From: Penicillus capitatus | Lineage: Eukaryota; Chlorophyta | NCBI GenBank assembly: GCA_965649825.1 | Contig: OZ287706.1 | Location: 372,001 to 436,000 of the forward strand | Direction: 5' to 3' | Length of the DNA stretch: 64,000 bases | Shown: positions 23,160 through 34,499 of the stretch, in pieces | Layout: the number at the start of each line of letters is the position of its first letter | Numbering within the stretch: the first letter of the stretch is position 1 | Notes under the pieces: generated by a model | What the model was told of the DNA's origin: nothing | The model's database searches: none | What the model saw: the letters and a program-made list of their open reading frames with translations, nothing else | Made by a program: the position numbers and the translations under genes

Positions 23160-24163
23160 ATGCATTCCAAAGCGCTCCTCGTTCTCTGCCTGTTGTGCTG
23201 CGCCCAAGTCTTCGCTGTATGTGTCTTGCGACCTCAAGACAGTCCCCATGCATGATGCGGTATGACGGTTTAGGTTCGCGACCTGGCCGATTCTTCCAGA
23301 TCTCTGCAGCAGTCAACAGCCAGAAGTGGCACGTCTGCTTCAGCTTCCGGCTCAGGAGATGGCACATCGAGCTCCGCGGTTGCAAGCGGAAGTGCCAGAC
23401 AGGTCGGTCCTGGAACGACGATTGTTGATGCTCGTGCCTTCTCTACCGCACGAGCCCAGAACCAATTCGCCACTGCCATTGCTCGTGCCGTCGCAGTAGC
23501 TAATTCAGATGGCGGCCGCGCTGTTGCCCTTGCCAGAGCCGCAGCTAGAGCATACGCAACGGCCATTGCCGAGGCATTCGCAGCTGCATCCGTTCGGATT
23601 ATCTCCACTTCCAGCGGCGGTCGTGCATGTGGCCGAGCAAGCGCCACAGCAAGGGCATCAGCCACAGCTTCTGCTCGTGCCCTTGTCTCTGTAAGTCCAT
23701 TTGTCCTGACCTTACGGCTCTCTGCATCATGCAGTGGATGTTTAGGTTTTGGCCCGGGCTTCAAACAGAATTAACTTTGCTTCTGCAAGCGCCACTGTTG
23801 AAGCCATTGTCACTGTGACAGCGGATGCCTTTGCAGCTGCACAGGCAAATGCATGCGTTAATGGCCAAGGGCGAGCAACTGCTGCCGCTTCACAACTTTC
23901 TCGGGCAGTTTCAACTGCATATGCCGATGTGGCTGCCATCGCTGTGGCCCTCGTCAATGGAAACGTCGCTCTGGCAAACATCCGAGCGCGTGCTATCGGA
24001 GATCGACTCGATGTGGCCACCGTTGATGGTCGCAGTGTGGCCACCGTCGTAGGACAGGGTACGTCGAAATTTCACTCCATCCACATCTTATCGACCTTCT
24101 GTCTGTGCTGCAGCCTCGGCCAACGCCGGCACTCGTGGAACTGCTACTACTGGCAGTGGATAG
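23160..24163 (+). CDS. Alanine-rich secreted protein, copy 1
   Basis: Four exons: 23160-23216, 23274-23690, 23746-24058 and 24114-24163, giving 278 residues. Exon 1 is exactly the signal peptide (MHSKALLVLCLLCCAQVFA). Exon 2 starts VRDLADSSRSLQQ, has a Ser/Gly-rich part, then alternating Ala-X runs such as ARAAARAYATAIAEAFA, and one Cys in GRACG. Exon 3 starts VLARASNRINFA and has one Cys in ACVNG. Exon 4 is a short Ala/Gly/Thr tail. The Ala-X alternation suggests packed strands or Ala-rich helices, and the two cysteines could pair. A structural role outside the cell or in secretory vesicles is inferred; no known family is recognised. Confidence 0.85.
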
Positions 24164-25930
24164 ACTTCCACCACGGAAGACGACGATTAGCTCATGACGA
24201 AAGATCGGTCTTTCATTACTGCTTTGCTTGTTTACTTCACCATGTCATTTCTATACAAACAACCTTTTTAAACGTTTATGCTGGACCCTCCTATTAAGGA
24301 ACGGTCCAACTTTAGCAGAAAGATTGCATGAAACTATGTCAGACGCTAAGTTCAACACGTTAGACTCTTCTCTCGGGGCACAGCTCTTTCATGGGCTTGT
24401 CATGAGAGTAGAAACGCGTGCTTTGGCTCTTTTGGTAAATGTTGTGGGTGACAATCTATCCTGTTTAATGCGTTAACTATCACGATTGTGCCGCGTGCCG
24501 AGGGATACCATCGCGGATTCCCGCCCCACAAACACCAACATCCGTGCAGACACTCCATGGACCATTGCCTGATACCAGCCACTCGCGTTCACAAGCTTAC
24601 GATGGACAGACAAATTGAACAGTGAAAACAGCAGACATGCATTCGGGTTCTCCCGTCAACCGTCTGCCATGATGGCATTGCGCCTTGCATGAAGGACATC
24701 CGGCCTTGCAAGGAGATGGACCATCGCATCTTCAAGAGGCACGCGCTCTCTCATTGCCGATGTTATTCTCTCATTCAGCTAGCTCTCTTCGACGGTGACT
24801 CCGCCGATTGTTCTCTTAATTGGACATGGACGGTATCGTGAAAAACTCACGGGAATGGCAGAAGATATCACAGGCGACACACCTCGCTGTTGTTCTCTCT
24901 CAGTATCTCCATTGGTCGTATCATCGAGTCGCGTTGCAGGGCAACCGTGGCAGCCATGTGCCTTGTCGGACGATGAACAAAATGCAAGAGATGATGGAGT
25001 GGGGTACGGTACCGGCACGCTTCCATTAATGGATTCCGACCGGTGGTTGAAATCCAAGCTCTCCAATTCGGTTCCCTGCAGAAATCGAGCTGCACTGTAC
25101 ACCATAGACTTTCCGGAGAGCAGTGGTGTTTGCTTGGCGAACCACGACGAATTGCAATCTCTCTGACTCAAAACGATTGTTCGAGATGAGCCATCCAGTG
25201 GACAAAGTCCCTACTGCCTTCGAGACAGAAACGCGAGACCATACAGATCACTCTCTGCCCGATCGCCGTCTCCTCTGCAGCAAGCCTTCTTGGATCGACG
25301 GTAATGATTGCGCAGGAAACCGTAGCATTCGATGACTAGGTACGAGAACATCCATCCATCCACACAAATCACTTCGGCAGCCATCGATGCAGCAGCACAG
25401 ATTCTTGATCCGATCATCGTCAACACTCCATCCAGCCAGATATCGAGTGCTGGCCGCGACTGGAGTACGTACAGTCCACGCCGAGAGGCTCAGTGACAGA
25501 CGAGAATCGTCCCGTTTCACACGTTCTATTTTGGGAACCTCGACGCCTTTCTCCAACAGCGTCGTTCAATCGCCCGAGAGCGAAGGCTCCTTGCATCGGC
25601 ACGACTCGGAGGTAACGCAGCGAGATGGTCTCGAGCCATTCATCGTGTCTTGGGAGAGGAGGCACTCGTCTGGCTGGTCCCTAGACAGAGCCATCACCGA
25701 TGTCGATAAGAATAGAATGGATGGTGCATGTACCTCCAAGGTACAGCATCATCGCCGCCAACTGCCGCAGAAACCAAGGCAGCCGTGTCTCCCATCGATC
25801 TATTTATAGACTAGGGCTAACACTGCAAAGGTCAGGCATCGCTGTGGCTCCTAGGTAGAATGCACACACCCAGTGGTAGACGATTCAGTTCTACAGCGAA
25901 AAGTGAGAGAGAGACCACCCACCTTTCTAA

Positions 25931-26035
25931 GCAAGCCATGGTAAGCTCCTATGGACAGACACTAGGCAGGCCGTGGTAAGCTCCCATGCACAGACACTAG
26001 GCAGGCCGTGGTAAGCTCCCACAGGCGGACACTAG
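25931..26035. repeat. Three tandem copies of a 35-bp unit
   Basis: The unit begins GCAGGCCGTGGTAAGCTCCC and ends with ACACTAG. Copies begin at 25931, 25966 and 26001 and differ by a few substitutions. Each holds a GTAAGC donor-like and a CTAG acceptor-like sequence about 25 nt apart. Confidence 0.85.
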
Positions 26036-26109
26036 ATAAGAGGATTGTAATCTCCGCGAATTCTCCGCCGACTTCCTCGACGCTTACAGCGTCGTCGCGT
26101 CGGGCACGG

Positions 26110-26115
26110 TATAAA
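26110..26115 (+). promoter_or_regulatory. Orphan TATA box between copies 1 and 2
   Basis: TATAAATGG matches the family promoters, but no signal-peptide exon with an ATG appears 100-150 bp downstream. It could be the relic of a lost family member or a chance match. Confidence 0.35.
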
Positions 26116-26918
26116 TGGCCAGTCGGCGACGGTCGAGGCAACGTCTGGCAGAACGCTCTGGCGAACTATCTCGTCGGCGACACGTGCGGCCGACGCAGGA
26201 TGCGTCGCAGGACACATCGAACGCCTTCGACGTCATCCGGACGACCGGGAGCGCATTCGAGTACGCCTCGCGGATTTCGCACGGTTCGTCGAATGACATC
26301 TGTCGGGCGTAAGCACGAACGCGAGATAAACACGCCGAACGCGTGCAACCATTTCTATGCGCGACCGATGCACGGACATCGCGGCATCTGTTTTTTGCGG
26401 TCTATCCACGCAACGCGCGTTCACTCACGACCGGTTCCATCACAAAGCCACGCCTCGTGCCGATTCTTTTCCTCGCGGCCACGCGTTGGCCTGTGCGCCC
26501 ATTGCACCTGTTTAATGCTCGCTTACACTTTCCCACTGTCTGCTTAATCTGATTGGTCAAGGTCCAATGCCTGTGCTTCTTGGTCGCGAGCGTGGCCAAC
26601 GACCTAGTGACACCTGACTCACCAGATGTGACATCTTTCTGGTTTTTCCAGAGGGAAAGTCTGCGTCAGACATTCTGCCTCTTCTTAGATTACATTCCAC
26701 CTCGCTTCCCAGTGCGCGTCAAAAAATCCACGCTCATGTGGTCGCTGGGCTGCCTTGGGCAAGCATCCGAGACAAACGTCATGTCATTGAGGATCGTGTG
26801 GCTTGCTGCTTTACTTCGGAGTCGCCTGGCACCTCCCGATGGCCAAAAAAGTCTCCCTCGTTGCCCAACAGCTTCACACAGGTTCATGACAGGGACAGGA
26901 CTGTGGTAACAGCAAAGG

Positions 26919-26926
26919 TATAAATA
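26919..26926 (+). promoter_or_regulatory. TATA box of alanine-rich copy 2
   Basis: TATAAATA lies 116 bp upstream of the ATG, in the same relative place as in the sister genes. Confidence 0.7.
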
Positions 26927-27034
26927 CGGACACGCCTTCTCCTTTTCATCAGCATTCCAACTTTTGCGTCTGGTTTCACTTGTTCCTCTGTCCTAAACGA
27001 TTCTCAGGATCAGTCTTCCTTTGTCCGCAGAACA

Positions 27035-27976
27035 ATGAACTCCGAGTTTCTCGCTGTTCTCTGCCTCGTGCTGTGCGCCGAGGCCTTTGCCGTACGCTGC
27101 CTTGTGTACTGTCTCGTTGGAGACAAGAGTGTGTCTAGGTGCGTGAATTGACTGGGACAGCCTCGAAGGCATTGTTGCAGGACCAACAGGCTGTCGCTCG
27201 TGCTACGGGTTCGGTTACGCAAATCGGCCAAGGCACGACTCAGGGGTCCGCTAGAGCCTTTGCTTCTTCTTTCGCGGAAAGCCAGTTCGACTTCGAATTC
27301 CGACGCGCTGTGTCGATAGCGCGCGCGGGAGACCGCGGCACCGCGGTTGCCGTTGCCAGGGCGGCTGCACGTGCCTTTGCGGTAGCCGTTGCTCGGGCAT
27401 TCGCTTTCGCGGCTGTCAGAATCGTATCAGACAACGCCGGTGGCAGTGGATGCGTCAGAGCGTCGGCGAATGCGAGAGCATCTGCCAGAGCAGCAGCTGT
27501 AGCTGTCGTTAGGGTACATTGGCTCCCCATTTTTCTCGACTGATTTTTTGACGCGTATTTAGGTCTTGGCCCAAGCGTCCAATGATATCAATTTCGCCGA
27601 TGCATCGGCTGCAGCGGCTGCCATCGTGGAAGTGACAGTGAGCGCATTCGCTGCTGCGCGTGCACGCGCCTGCGTCAATGGTGTGGGACAAGCAAGCGCT
27701 GTCGCCTCGCAGCTGTCTCAGGCTATTGGAGTGGTATTTGCTGACGTGGCTGCCTTCGCTCTGGCCCGTGTCGATGCCAATTCTGCCGATGCATTCATTG
27801 TTGTGCGTGCCGAAGCCGGCAAGCTCGTATTCACTATCGACCGTGGATTTGTCGCAGCAAGAGCCTCCGGAGGCGGTAAGCGTCGAATTCCAGTGCCGCA
27901 CCAACTGACATCGTTCTCTCTCGCAGGCTCGGCAGGCGCAGCCCGTGCCGGCGGTGCCGGAGAAACCAGCGGCTAG
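27035..27976 (+). CDS. Alanine-rich secreted protein, copy 2
   Basis: Exons 27035-27091, 27139-27513, 27563-27875 and 27927-27976 encode 264 residues. The signal peptide is MNSEFLAVLCLVLCAEAFA. Exon 2 starts VRELTGTASKALLQ and is strongly basic/Ala (ARAAARAFAVAVARAFAF), with its Cys in SGCVRA. Exon 3 starts VLAQASNDINFA with ACVNGVG. The tail is SAGAARAGGAGETSG. It is closest to copies 1 and 3 by the ACVNG/ACVDG motif. Spare Arg residues alternate with Ala in exon 2, making this copy more cationic than copies 6-9. Confidence 0.85.
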
Positions 27977-30289
27977 AAGAAACCACAACACCTGTCTATC
28001 ACTCACAACTACTGCCTTCGTTTTATTCTTAGTAGAGTCTCCACCATGCAGACTCTGATTCTTGGTTTTATCTCTAATCTTCGTTCGGTTCATGGCGACG
28101 ACCATGAGAAAAGCGGCTCCGTACCCGGGTGTCAGCTATCAACTTTACGGGAATCCATTGGCTTTTGTTTTTTGTTTAACCGAGCAGACAATCCTTAACG
28201 GATAGTCTTGCATGGTGAGATGGGAACCGTGTTTTTTGTTTAACCAAGCAGATACTCGTCGACGGGAAATCGTGCATGGTGATCTATGGAATGGGAACAG
28301 TGATGAGTTGGGTTATGCGACAATTGGTATTGTGAAATACTAATTACGAAAACAAGTTTCCGCGTTTGCGCGCGACGGTGCGGCGGAGCTGCGTAACGCC
28401 TCGGCTCTTGGTTCGGCTCTTTCCCTTACCGCATTCGGCGGAGGACTTAATCCACTAGGCAGAGGCATCGGCGAATGTGAAAGCGCCGACAAGCGAGGCA
28501 CGGATGATGCCCTCACTGCGACGGGAAGGTGCATCGGCTGGGCGACTTCTGTATTTTCCTCTCTCTCTGGTCACTCCATCTTTCCTCTACATCTGAAGGA
28601 AACGCCAGATGGTCTGTTTGGATGTGGACGCATGCTTTGCCGGTGGCTGGGCATGCGACGGCGACGCGTGGTCCCGCGGTTGGCCGTGACATCGTTTAGA
28701 GGACGTACCCGACGGATGTCAGGGCTGCCTCGTCGTCTGAGATTTTACGTCGCATGAGAAGTGGAAGTGACTAGGCGTTGTCTTACCCAGGAGGCTTCTG
28801 CTGAGGAAAGAGGTGCACAGCATTCGTCGAATGCCTCGTTGCGTTTTCTTATTACTGCTCTACATGCACTCCAACACTTTGAGCTTCTGTACAGCAGGTA
28901 ACGCTAGCTCTAGTATGTATTCTTCGGTCATGCCTCTCTACTCATGCCTCCGAAGCTGCATTTCTCATGAAGTGTCTTTGTTTCCTCTCACTGACTCACC
29001 TTTCAGTGCACAATGGCTTTGGCTTATCTCGGCTACCTTCTACTGTCAGAACCGTTGTCTGATCTGGTTATTGCATGTGGGAGGTAATGCATGTTGTGAT
29101 GCATACTTTGTCGAGACATCACTTTAGTCTATTTTCTGTTGCTGCAATGGAATTGCCCGTACCTTTCACTTAGATCATTCTCCCTGTGGTAAATGTATCT
29201 CCTATTGATCTTGTTGGTGGACGCTGAAGATTTGCCAGACTGTTACGTTTTCCTACATCTCATTGGAGATTCGTACAGCAGGCGAGATATTTCTGAACGC
29301 AGGTGGGAGTGATGATCATTCTAGGATTCACTTATATGAAGTTGCTTCCACCGCTTACCTACATTTCTGTCAGTAATCGGCAACAGATGAACCCCATTTG
29401 AGTTCATTGTCGACCGTACAAAACACAAGAAGTGTGAGAACACGGAATCTCTAAGTCATAGGAAAACAAAGTCACACATTCTTTTACATCGTGCAATGAG
29501 CAACTCAAAAAGAACAGTATCGCGATGGCACCCTGCTTTGAACTAGACCATGACAATCTGGGCAATGCCATAGTACTAGATACCCGATTGTTCGCCAAGG
29601 ATGTCTAGCCTCGTCACGACTCATGAACAGCAGGTGTACGATAGGATCTCGATGAACGAACAGACATTGCTGCCTGCAGATTACCGCCCCTTCCATTTAG
29701 TCTGTGTCACAGTATCTACCTGGAACGCACGCTATACTCGGCTACGATTTTCAGTTATCCTCTGTATCAAAGTCCAACAACACCTGCCATTCGTTTTATG
29801 TTCCCAATCGAATGCCTTCGCCGATTCCTAGCATCGGCACCGATACTGGACAGGATTTCTCTCTCGTATCAGCAATTCCGAGGGCTCCCTTGGTTTCATT
29901 TTCGCGAGCTTAGGTAGCTCCGTTCGAGAGCGTCTGAGAAGAAACACAGTACAATACACGTCATATCAACTTCATAGCAGAAAGCAGCCACCTGTACCGA
30001 ATTGCGAAGTTCCTACGTCCGATGACGCGGACTCGGATATCCGCGTCGAAGTTTTCATCTCCTCTTCGACCCGTCCCACACCTTCGGCTGTTCTCGACCA
30101 ATCATATGCCGACGAAACTATCATCGACGCATTTGCCAGCACTGAATTGGCGCAACGTTCGCCGTATAAGCGACGACTGTGCCGGAAGCCGTGCGACATC
30201 TGCTTTGTCTGACGCCAGCTGGAGACCGAGCAGCGTTGTCCAGCTTCATGTAGCTTCCTTGTGTTGCTCTCAGGCAGCAATTGCCCGAG
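27977..30289. other. Spacer between copies 2 and 3
   Basis: No supported gene. The leader-like hydrophobic ORF at 28813-29127 has no splice partner or family likeness. A direct duplication at 28166-28301 is listed separately. Confidence 0.4.
28166..28301. repeat. Direct duplication of about 65-70 bp
   Basis: Two adjacent diverged units each begin GTTTTTTGTTTAACC and carry GCATGGTGA followed by a GGGAACNGT end. The units start at 28166 and 28231. Confidence 0.7.
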
Positions 30290-30297
30290 TATAAATA
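30290..30297 (+). promoter_or_regulatory. TATA box of alanine-rich copy 3
   Basis: TATAAATA lies 108 bp upstream of the ATG, the shortest distance in the family. Confidence 0.7.
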
Positions 30298-30397
30298 CGT
30301 GTCCAGCGTGTGCTGTCCACCGTGAAAGTTCAGTTCGACTTTGCCTGTTTATTTGGAGCAGTAACTTGAACGTTCTTTTGCCAAACGAAAAAAAACC

Positions 30398-31336
30398 ATG
30401 CAGTTCAGAGCGCTCACCATTCTCTGTCTGGTTTTCTCCGCGCAAGTCTTTGCGGTAAGCTCCGCGTCGGGGAGAGTTTGTTCGGAGGAATGGCGTCTAG
30501 GTGCGAGAATTGACGGGTTTGACGTCCAAGTCCCTGTTGCAAAATGGACCGAACACGGCTATCGTCGATGTCGACGTCACAGCTGTAGACGGAGAAATTA
30601 TTGTCCAAGCCGAGGCGTTTTCCACTTCCTCTGCTCGAAACGCATTCGCTCAGGCGATTGCGGGAGATATCGACCAAATCGAAAATTCAGGCGGCGATGC
30701 TATCGCTCTGGCAACTGCATCGGCACGTGCTTATGCAGTGGCCATTGCCAGAGCTTTTGCAGCAGCTTCTGTGCAAATTGTATCGACGGCGACGGGCGGT
30801 CGTGCCTGCGGCCAAGCTTCAGCCGATGCTTTTGCTTCGGCTCGGGCTTCCGCACAAGCTTTCGTTGACGTATTCCCCATCTCCTTATTGTCCTGTTTCG
30901 AATGCATGACTGGTTGTTCAGGTTCTGGCCCAGGCTTCCAATGATATTGACTTTGCCAGCGCATCGGCTGCCGTTGATGCTATTTCGACCGTTACGGTCA
31001 CCGCCTTCGCTAGGGCACAAGCAGATGCATGTGTCGACGGAGTCGGCCAAGCAAGCGTGGCCGCTAGTCTGTTGACAGAAACAATCGGAATAGCATATGT
31101 GGAAGTGTGCGCTCTCGCTTTGGCCCTTGTGACGCCCGGCGCCGCCTTTGCCCAAATTGTCGTGACCGCTGAATCCGGCCGCGTTGTTGCGACCACGTTC
31201 GACGGTCGCTTCGCGAGGGACGTTGTCGGAGGAGGTAAACAGACATCTCTTCAGAAGTGACATTGTCTGATATCGTTCGTGTTTTGCAGGATCCGGTGGA
31301 GGTAGTTTGGTGGGCGTTGGAACTGGCGGACCCTAG
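30398..31336 (+). CDS. Alanine-rich secreted protein, copy 3
   Basis: Exons 30398-30454, 30501-30869, 30922-31234 and 31290-31336 encode 261 residues. The signal peptide is MQFRALTILCLVFSAQVFA. Exon 2 starts VRELTGLTSKSLLQ, includes a Val/Asp-rich segment (AIVDVDVTAVDGE) absent from copy 2, then GGDAIALATASARAYAVAIA and GRACGQASADAFASARA. Exon 3 starts VLAQASNDIDFA with ACVDGVG. The tail is Gly-rich (GGSGGGSLVG) and ends at a stop after GTGGP. It belongs with copies 1 and 2. Confidence 0.85.
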
Positions 31337-32571
31337 ATCCTTTCCGGCACACCATATATTTCGTCTATTCTATAATGCCAAGAGCTTTTCGTTTTTATTG
31401 GAGCGGTTTCCTCTGGATCTTGATTTAGGCGGTCGTGACCGACAGCTTTACACGTGTGAGTTATTATCACGTTTACGAAGGGCTTGACGTTTATGAGCGA
31501 AAACGCATCATTTCGTCAAGAACATAACGACAGTGCGTTATTCCCTCGAACGTGTGCGTGTTAGCAAGGCACGAGTGGATTTAAGTTTGATATGCAGATG
31601 TGCCTGGAAATGAGCACAGTCTGCAAAAAGACAAACCTTCTCCTGTTTAAGCAGTCAACTAGGTTTGATCATCATGTTTCCCATCATCGCGCTCTCGATC
31701 CTCATCGGATATCGATTCTCTCGATCACAGACTGTCTTCTCGCTTCGTCTCTTTCGCTGCGATGCCGAGCGCATCATCGGTCTCGAGTGAGGTCATGACA
31801 TAAGGCATGGCAGTAAGCAAGCGAAGGTGAACGTTGGATTGCTGTTCTATCGATAGAACAGCACATACAGGATTGCTTCATCACGTGTCGTTTGCCGTTC
31901 GATCCATCGATACGCGAGATGCGATGGTCTCATGCACACACGACCCTTCATTCGACCACTAAAGGAGAGACTGGATTTGTTCTTTGGGCGAACGATAGAG
32001 GCCATGATTCGAAACCTTAGACTTACTTACCGCGACGTGCGTCTATCCCTCGTCGACAGACAACATCCCGCTCCCTTCACTAGTGTAACAAATGGATTGC
32101 GACAATTGGGGAGGGAAAAACCAATCCGTTTCGAATTCGACGTCTTTTCGGATACAGAGCACACGACGAGGTAGGGAAGACAAAGTGCTCCGCCCGTTGT
32201 GGATTTTCGACGCTGCATCGACATGACGTGTTTTGAAGGTGCGTAAGACTATTGCTGACGACGTCGGCGCATGGCCACAACTAGCCGTAACACAAGCAGA
32301 CACGACCCTTGCTTTCTCGCTTCGATGAAACGTGGAATGCTCGACGGACAATTCATGGGGTAGAACCGCGAGGCAGCGCGCGACTGCAAACGCAGAACAA
32401 CGTGGCACTTCTCGACACCTTCCTTCAGAGATACCTGCCACGTGTGGACGGCAGAGATGGGTTATCCAAACGTATGCATTCAACGACCCCGACCTAAACA
32501 AGGCACCGTCGCTGCGTTCTATCAGATATTGACGAGCAGAGATCGACGTCGCTCCGCCTAAGAGTCCAAAG
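31337..32571. other. Spacer between copies 3 and 4
   Basis: Nothing supported. Arg/Ser-rich ORFs on both strands around 31930-32500 look like antisense noise. No TATAAA is found at the expected distance from the copy 4 ATG. Confidence 0.4.
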
Positions 32572-33413
32572 ATGGACTGGAGACTCCTAACGTTGGTTTA
32601 TCTACTGTACGGCTGCCTCCCTTGCTCTGCGGTATGTCTTCAGCCGAGACGGCAAACGAAGCGCCCTTCTGTTTTTAGGTTCGAGTTTTGAAACATTCAG
32701 GTCGCCAGGTATCGCTGCCACTCGATGCGTCCTATGGTATTCAATGCACGCTCTTACCTCCATCTTACAACACGAGCTGTCCCATCCGTCAAGCTATGGC
32801 GTCCCATGAGGAGCATCTCAAGGCCGAGTTTGCAAAGGTCATAAGACACTCGGTGGATGATGCCTTGAACGGAACGCGGAAGTCGAACACAGCCATGTAC
32901 GAAGCTACCTCTTACATCGTACAAGTCGCAAGAACGCTGAACACAACAGCGATCAGGGTCGTCTCAAATGAAGGCGATGATGCTGTCTGTTCTTCCGTCT
33001 TTGACGATGCCCTTGCCGTTTCGTACGATTTTGCCGCGATCTTTGTAGAGGTATGCCCCTCACTGAGTGGACTGCTTTGGCTGAGCAGAGCTGTGCAGGT
33101 GTTGGATCGTGCATCGGACAGGATCTCTTTCGCCTGGCCCTGTGATGCGATCGCTGCCATTGCAAGTCGGAGTCTGGGCGTGTTTTCTGATGTGCTCGCT
33201 TTGGTTTGCAACAATCGACGGGTGCAGCTGGAGGTAATAGTCAACTCGTCGATATCTGCACTGGTAGCCTCGCACGCGGAGGTGATCAATGCCGCGTTGG
33301 AACTTGCTGCACCTGGAGGACCCGTGGGTCAGTTGACCGTCAGGAAGACGGACACTCGACTCGAAGCCGCTATCACGACGGACACCATGATCCCGGTGCC
33401 CATGACTGTATAA
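32572..33413 (+). CDS. Divergent member of the secreted family, copy 4 (not alanine-rich)
   Basis: Exons 32572-32631, 32679-33050 and 33099-33413 encode 248 residues. It keeps the signal-peptide exon (MDWRLLTLVYLLYGCLPCSA), both intron positions, the VRVLKHSG start, the exon-3 start VLDRASDRISFA, and the two framework cysteines (DDAVCSS and LVCNNRR). The Ala-X alternation is almost gone, replaced by mixed residues. The third intron and Gly-rich tail are lost and the protein ends PVPMTV. Two extra cysteines appear early in exon 2 (IQCTL, TSCPI). No TATA box is seen. It may be a neofunctionalised member or the ancestral type. Confidence 0.75.
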
Positions 33414-34499
33414 AGCTACCGGGAGACTGGCGTTTCTTGGTTGGGATGACACGGAAGAGCATCGAGAGAAAACGATGAATGTGGGAGATCTAGTTGAGAA
33501 AGATGACGACAGAAAGATAAGCATCAGCAATTCGATGCCTTGAAACGAAGTTTTTGACCTCTGCCCTGTGTGCGACTTCATAACGGTATACGTTATTTGG
33601 GAGCTATAATCCTATCAGGACTATCCTTACAGCTTACTGCACCATCATGAGTGCCATTCTTTTTAATCGACACCACTGAAACCATAACCGTCGTGGATCG
33701 GAACACGATTCGGCATCTGAGTCCTTGTTCACAATAGAGAACACTGATCTCACTGATTTGATGTGACTTTTGTATTTAACCTACGTGCCATCGCATTCTT
33801 GCGAACACGCATTAGATTCAACCAATGCGGCAAAGATACGTGTGATCCGATTGTCTTCGGCAACAGAAAAGACGCTATTCATCGATGGGATGCATCGACG
33901 CACATCTGAGCGCACATTTTGACACGATTGGCGAAAGGACCTTCTGAATGTCCCACCCAGATCACATCTCTCTACAGAAGCCGTTCGGATGGTTCGACAA
34001 GGCGACGCAGACGCGGTTGCGAAGATTGCGCGAACTCGGAGGACAGTCGCTTCATTGTCGGAGACTTTTCGATAACACATCTGCCGCTTCGTCAAACGTT
34101 CGATCATGCCACCGGCTCCGTTCAAGGCAGCGACGGACGGTCCTCTCACGCGCTTCGTCGTAAAGAGAACGGCTACGAGTCCGTCGGCTCTTTCGCCGCT
34201 CGAGTGAACACCAACGCGTGCCTCGTTCGATAACCGATGACATCCGACGGTCGTCAGAAGGCGCGGCGCTCAACAATGCTTAATGCAGCACCGAGCCTCA
34301 CGTTCGGGTGATGCATCTGTCTCCTGTGGATCCCATCTAACTTCCGCCCTGACCCACGAACGCGATTACAAAGGCAGCGAGGCAGCGTTTGCATGAACTC
34401 CGCTTAACTTAGCTCTTCTTCGCGCTATCCTCTGTTCGACTCTTCTACTAGACGTTGAATAAAAACACCATTTGAAACAGAAAGACGACGAAACATACG
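33414..34499. other. Spacer between copies 4 and 5
   Basis: No supported gene. An open minus-strand frame of 122 codons at 33781-34149 and Arg-rich plus-strand frames overlap each other. TTACAAAGG near 34366 sits where a TATA box would be expected for copy 5 but departs from the consensus. Confidence 0.35.

Larger units (their letters stand above)
24164..26918. other. Spacer between copies 1 and 2
   Basis: No supported gene. Both strands near 24780-25170 carry overlapping open frames of about 125 codons without domains. Around 25340-25810 the plus strand reads plausible protein (AAIDAAAQILDPIIVN, RVLGEEALVWLVP) broken by stops, perhaps gene remains. A 35-bp triple tandem repeat and an isolated TATA box occur near 26 kb and are listed separately. 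Confidence 0.4.

Noticed and set aside
25387-25809. Possible palmitoyltransferase (DHHC) C-terminal exon, from RVLGEEALVWLVP
   Set aside because: No DHHC cysteine-rich domain is present nearby and stops interrupt the frame on both sides; the likeness is too short.
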